Assembly: GCA_002256435.1 (NCBI GenBank)
Contig: NKJC01000002.1
Coordinates: 353,996-417,995, forward strand
Source of the DNA: Chitinophagaceae bacterium BSSC1
Lineage (GTDB): Bacteria; Bacteroidota; Bacteroidia; Chitinophagales; Chitinophagaceae
DNA length: 64,000 bases
Reading direction: 5' to 3'
Shown in pieces: positions 61,541-64,000 of this stretch. The position numbers and the translations under genes were made by a program. A model generated the notes under the pieces. It worked only from the letters and a program-made list of their open reading frames with translations, was not told the origin of the DNA and did not search any database. Numbering within the stretch: position 1 is the first letter of the stretch; each line of letters opens with the position of its first letter.

Positions 61541-62229
61541 GTGAATTTAGCTACAATCACAGTAGAATTGACGAACAATATCAAATTCATATAACTGAGG
61601 ATTTGACAAGATCTATAAGAGAACAGGCAAGAATTGTAATGTTGCCTTTTTTTAGAAGCATAGCAATCACAACTGCAACTTCAACAAAGGGAGTTCAATA
61701 CCCTATACCAACCCAATTGGCAGAACAAATTATTGAAAGTGTTTTTGAAGATGGTCAGTTAGATGATGATTCGCAAGAAGAAGCCATCACTATTGCAATT
61801 ACGTTTATTAGCAAGTTAAAAAGTTGGGAAAAGGCATGCCTCAGCTTCTATTTTTGTTCTGATGATGATTTTTTGGATCAAGTTGATGAGGAAAATGAAG
61901 ACAGTAATCTAGAGGATAGTGAAAATGATGAGCCTAAAAATTTACTCCCCGAAAATGGAAATAAAATTCAACTTACTGTAAATGAGATGTCTCAAAAAGA
62001 AGAAATCATGGCTGACTCTTTGGTTAAAGAGTTGATTCATTTGCAAGATATTTTATCAAGAGATGCAATTAGAAATTGGGATGCCGCTTCAATTACTAAT
62101 GCAAATGAAAACTTTGAAGAGTATGCAGGAAAAGGGCAAGTTTTGATTCCTTTGTCTCTGAATGAATACCAATATTGGAATTCGATAATTGACACTCCGG
62201 GAACAGAAGAAGATAATGATAATGGCTAA
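61537..62229 (+). CDS. Acidic protein of unknown function between hsdS and the CD-NTase
   Basis: The protein has 230 residues from the ATG at 61537, which overlaps the hsdS stop (ATGA); an in-frame ATG 45 nt upstream lies inside hsdS and is less likely. No signal peptide, membrane segment or domain I know. Residues about 110-142 are strongly acidic (DDDFLDQVDEENEDSNLEDSENDEP). The first 100 residues are probably helical. Translational coupling to hsdS ties it to the hsd operon, while the CD-NTase follows 51 nt later. It could belong to either system. Confidence 0.65.
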   Translation: MSEFSYNHSRIDEQYQIHITEDLTRSIREQARIVMLPFFRSIAITTATSTKGVQYPIPTQLAEQIIESVFEDGQLDDDSQEEAITIAITFISKLKSWEKACLSFYFCSDDDFLDQVDEENEDSNLEDSENDEPKNLLPENGNKIQLTVNEMSQKEEIMADSLVKELIHLQDILSRDAIRNWDAASITNANENFEEYAGKGQVLIPLSLNEYQYWNSIIDTPGTEEDNDNG

Positions 62230-62280
62230 GTGGTTTATATAAAACAATGATAGTAAGTTTTACAAAAAACAAATTAATAG

Positions 62281-63582
62281 ATGAATACATCCCAAACCTT
62301 TGAAAAATTTCTTTCTTGCATCAAAATTAAAGATGAAAAGGCGGATGATATTTCATATCGTTATGGTCGTATTACAATGGCCTTGAATCAAAAATTCCGA
62401 GACACTGATTCCAAAACTGCAAATAGCTTACAAGTTGGCTCCTATGGCAGATATACAGGAATCAATGGAATTTCTGATTTGGACATGCTATATATTATGC
62501 CAGCATCTAAATGGGAAGTATATAACAAATCAGGAGGCCAATCTAAATTGCTAGAAGATACTAAATCTGCAATTTCTAACACTTATCACTCATCAGACAT
62601 TAAGGTTGATAGGTGCGTTGTAACAGTCAATTTTTCGGATTCACATATTGACGTGCAACCAGTTTTTGAAATTGAAGAACAGGACTATCATTACCCTGAC
62701 ACTTATAATGATGGATCTTGGAAAATAACAAAGCCAAGAAAAGAGATGAAAGCTATGCTTGAATTTGAAGATAATAAGAATAGAAACTTAAGAAGGCTAT
62801 GTAAAATGGCAAGGTCATGGAAAAACAAACATGGTGTTTATATGGGAGGCCTTTTAATAGATACACTTGCATACAATTTCCTTAAATCAACTACTTTATA
62901 TGACGAAAAGAGTTTTGCTTCTTATGATGAAATGTGCAGAGATTTTTTTAAATTTCTTAGTGAGCAGTCAAAAGATCAAACAGAATATGGCGCTCTCGGA
63001 AGCAAACAACGTGTAAAAGTAAGAAAGCCATTTATTCGAAAGGCAAAGAAAGCTTTTGATTTAGCAATAGAAGCAATTGCAGCTGAATCTTATAAAACAA
63101 AACACAATAAGTGGCGTGACATTTTCGGAAACAACTTTCCAAAATATGAAAGTGAAGAAAAAGAAGCACACGCAATTAACGAGAATTATACAAATACAGA
63201 AGAATTTATTGAAAACTATTATCCTGTCGATATTAAATATGATTTAAAAATTGATTGCGAGGTAAAACAAAATGGTTTCAGGGAGGGATCATTACGTGAA
63301 TATTTATTTAAGAAGATTAAATTGATGCCTAACAAATCTTTGAGATTTTATATTGAAAGAAATGATGTTCCCATTCCATATACAGTAAAATGGAAAGTAA
63401 CTAATCGAGGTGAACAAGCATTAAAAAGAGACTGCATAAGAGGTCAAATTATTAATGATTTCGGAGATTTGGAACGAAGGGAAAATACAAATTTCAAAGG
63501 CAGCCATTACGTTGAATGCTATATCATAAAAAACGATGTTGTAGTAGCTAGTGATACAATAGATGTCCCTATTTCAGAATAG
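62281..63582 (+). CDS. CBASS CD-NTase with SMODS nucleotidyltransferase and AGS-C sensor domains
   Basis: The protein has 433 residues. The nucleotidyltransferase signature VGSYGRYTGINGISDLDMLY holds Gly53-Ser54 and the catalytic pair Asp66 and Asp68; the third acidic residue is Asp124 in SHIDVQPVFE. This is the SMODS fold of cGAS/DncV-like enzymes, which make cyclic oligonucleotides on phage infection. Residues about 345-433 (YTVKWKVTNRGEQALKRDCIRGQIINDFGD, HYVECYIIKNDVVVASDTIDVPI) match the AGS-C domain found in SMODS and related proteins. The next gene encodes a SLATT membrane effector, so this is a two-gene CBASS with no Cap2/Cap3 in view. The cyclic nucleotide made cannot be told from sequence. 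Confidence 0.9.
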   Translation: MNTSQTFEKFLSCIKIKDEKADDISYRYGRITMALNQKFRDTDSKTANSLQVGSYGRYTGINGISDLDMLYIMPASKWEVYNKSGGQSKLLEDTKSAISNTYHSSDIKVDRCVVTVNFSDSHIDVQPVFEIEEQDYHYPDTYNDGSWKITKPRKEMKAMLEFEDNKNRNLRRLCKMARSWKNKHGVYMGGLLIDTLAYNFLKSTTLYDEKSFASYDEMCRDFFKFLSEQSKDQTEYGALGSKQRVKVRKPFIRKAKKAFDLAIEAIAAESYKTKHNKWRDIFGNNFPKYESEEKEAHAINENYTNTEEFIENYYPVDIKYDLKIDCEVKQNGFREGSLREYLFKKIKLMPNKSLRFYIERNDVPIPYTVKWKVTNRGEQALKRDCIRGQIINDFGDLERRENTNFKGSHYVECYIIKNDVVVASDTIDVPISE

Positions 63583-63600
63583 TATAAAAAAAATAAAAAC

Positions 63601-64000
63601 ATGATTGAACATAAAAATTTATTAGAATCTCAAATAAGAGAAATTTATGGAAGAGTAATCTATACTCATAAAACTCATGAGAAATGCGCAGACCTGCTCA
63701 AAAGCAGGAGTGATTGCTTTAAGAGTTTTGAAATTATTTTATCTGTCTTAACTACTACAACGATACTAGCTATTTTGTTGGGAGATGGCGTTATTTTCAA
63801 ATTTGTTGCAGCCTTATTTTCTAGCCTTCAATTGGGATTGACATTATATATAAAAGATTTCAATCTTTTAGCAATTGCTGAAAAACACAAACAAGCCGCT
63901 CTCAATATTCTAGAAATAAGAGAAAAACTTCTGTCATTGCTTGTGGATATTAGAATTGGCAACAAAGAAATCGAGGACCTTCAAAAAATAAGAGATGAAT
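63601..64000 (+). CDS. SLATT-domain two-TM effector of CBASS, C-terminus beyond window
   Basis: 133 residues are visible from ATG 63601; the frame is open at the edge. IREIYGRVIYTHKTHEKCADLL (residues 12-33) is the conserved N-terminal helix of SLATT proteins. Two membrane helices follow at about 44-61 and 64-84, then the C-terminal helical region IAEKHKQAALNILEIREKLLSLLVDIRIGN. SLATT effectors are thought to open pores in the inner membrane when the CD-NTase product binds. It follows the CD-NTase by 18 nt. Confidence 0.88.
   Translation, partial: MIEHKNLLESQIREIYGRVIYTHKTHEKCADLLKSRSDCFKSFEIILSVLTTTTILAILLGDGVIFKFVAALFSSLQLGLTLYIKDFNLLAIAEKHKQAALNILEIREKLLSLLVDIRIGNKEIEDLQKIRDE

Larger units (their letters stand above)
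50849..64000 (+). mobile_element. Genomic island integrated at tRNA-Asp, right end beyond window
   Basis: The region begins with tRNA-Asp followed by a tyrosine integrase pointing inwards. Gene content then changes from core metabolism to defence and unknown genes, and base composition becomes visibly A+T-rich from about 52.4 kb on. I looked for a second copy of the tRNA 3' end (GGTTCGAGTCCCGTCCGG) and did not see one in the window, so the distal boundary lies to the right of 64000. No conjugation or plasmid-replication genes are seen in this part. Confidence 0.8.

Noticed and set aside
50849..64000. Second attachment site inside the window
   Set aside because: No second copy of the tRNA-Asp 3' end was seen up to 64000; the island must end further right.

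Overview
This is a 64 kb chromosomal window from a member of the Bacteroidota, most likely the family Chitinophagaceae. The evidence is TonB-type outer-membrane barrels with carboxypeptidase-regulatory-like N-termini, Bacteroidota-type promoters (TTTG at -33, TAnnTTTG at -7), almost no Shine-Dalgarno sequences, and typical families (DUF4369-TlpA, DUF3472-FKBP, glutamyl-endopeptidase-like S9 peptidases). Genus-level placement is inference.

Positions 1-14.7 kb hold housekeeping and envelope genes: a 3'-truncated prc protease, tRNA-His, a DUF445 protein, two outer-membrane barrels, pcm, a phosphohexomutase, a PyrR-like phosphoribosyltransferase, a split Fe-S/CCG redox pair interrupted by an opposing LysE exporter, and an ArsC-like protein. 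An inverted pair of AGTGAAG heptamer arrays lies at 4.9-5.1 kb.

Positions 14.7-32.8 kb carry complete tryptophan and histidine pathways in two minus-strand operons, each preceded by what reads as a ribosome-mediated transcription attenuator. Operon A is leader-trpEGDCFBA-hisHAFIE-tlpA; its 19-codon leader encodes Trp-Trp-Trp-His just before a strong terminator, matching an operon that carries both trp and his genes. Operon B is leader-hisGDC-(PQQ-type dehydrogenase-cytochrome c)-hisB; its 16-codon leader encodes His-Ile-His-His-His-His and overlaps a repeated octamer that can form mutually exclusive antiterminator and terminator stems. Both leaders have the same promoter geometry (TTTG, 20 nt, -7 box, 7 nt, ATG), so the leader ORFs should be almost leaderless. 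A dinB-like gene and a DUF2147 gene lie between the operons.

Positions 32.8-50.8 kb hold a GH16 glucanase, an S9 peptidase, a PPC-domain lipoprotein, a YncE/lactonase-type propeller, a response regulator next to a sugar transferase with a degenerate receiver domain, a DUF3472-FKBP protein, a tetR-hlyD-emrB-tolC efflux operon with a probable operator over its -33 box, a SET protein, mgtE, a hydrolase, dapA and accA.

From 50.85 kb to the right edge is an A+T-rich genomic island at tRNA-Asp. It starts with a tyrosine integrase and carries a SEC-C protein, a cytosolic-looking metzincin and a conserved unknown. A tightly packed defence operon follows: half-size hsdS, hsdM, class II Fic, full hsdS, an acidic unknown, a CD-NTase with an AGS-C sensor domain, and a truncated SLATT two-TM effector. 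The last two form a CBASS module. No hsdR and no second attachment site lie within the window.
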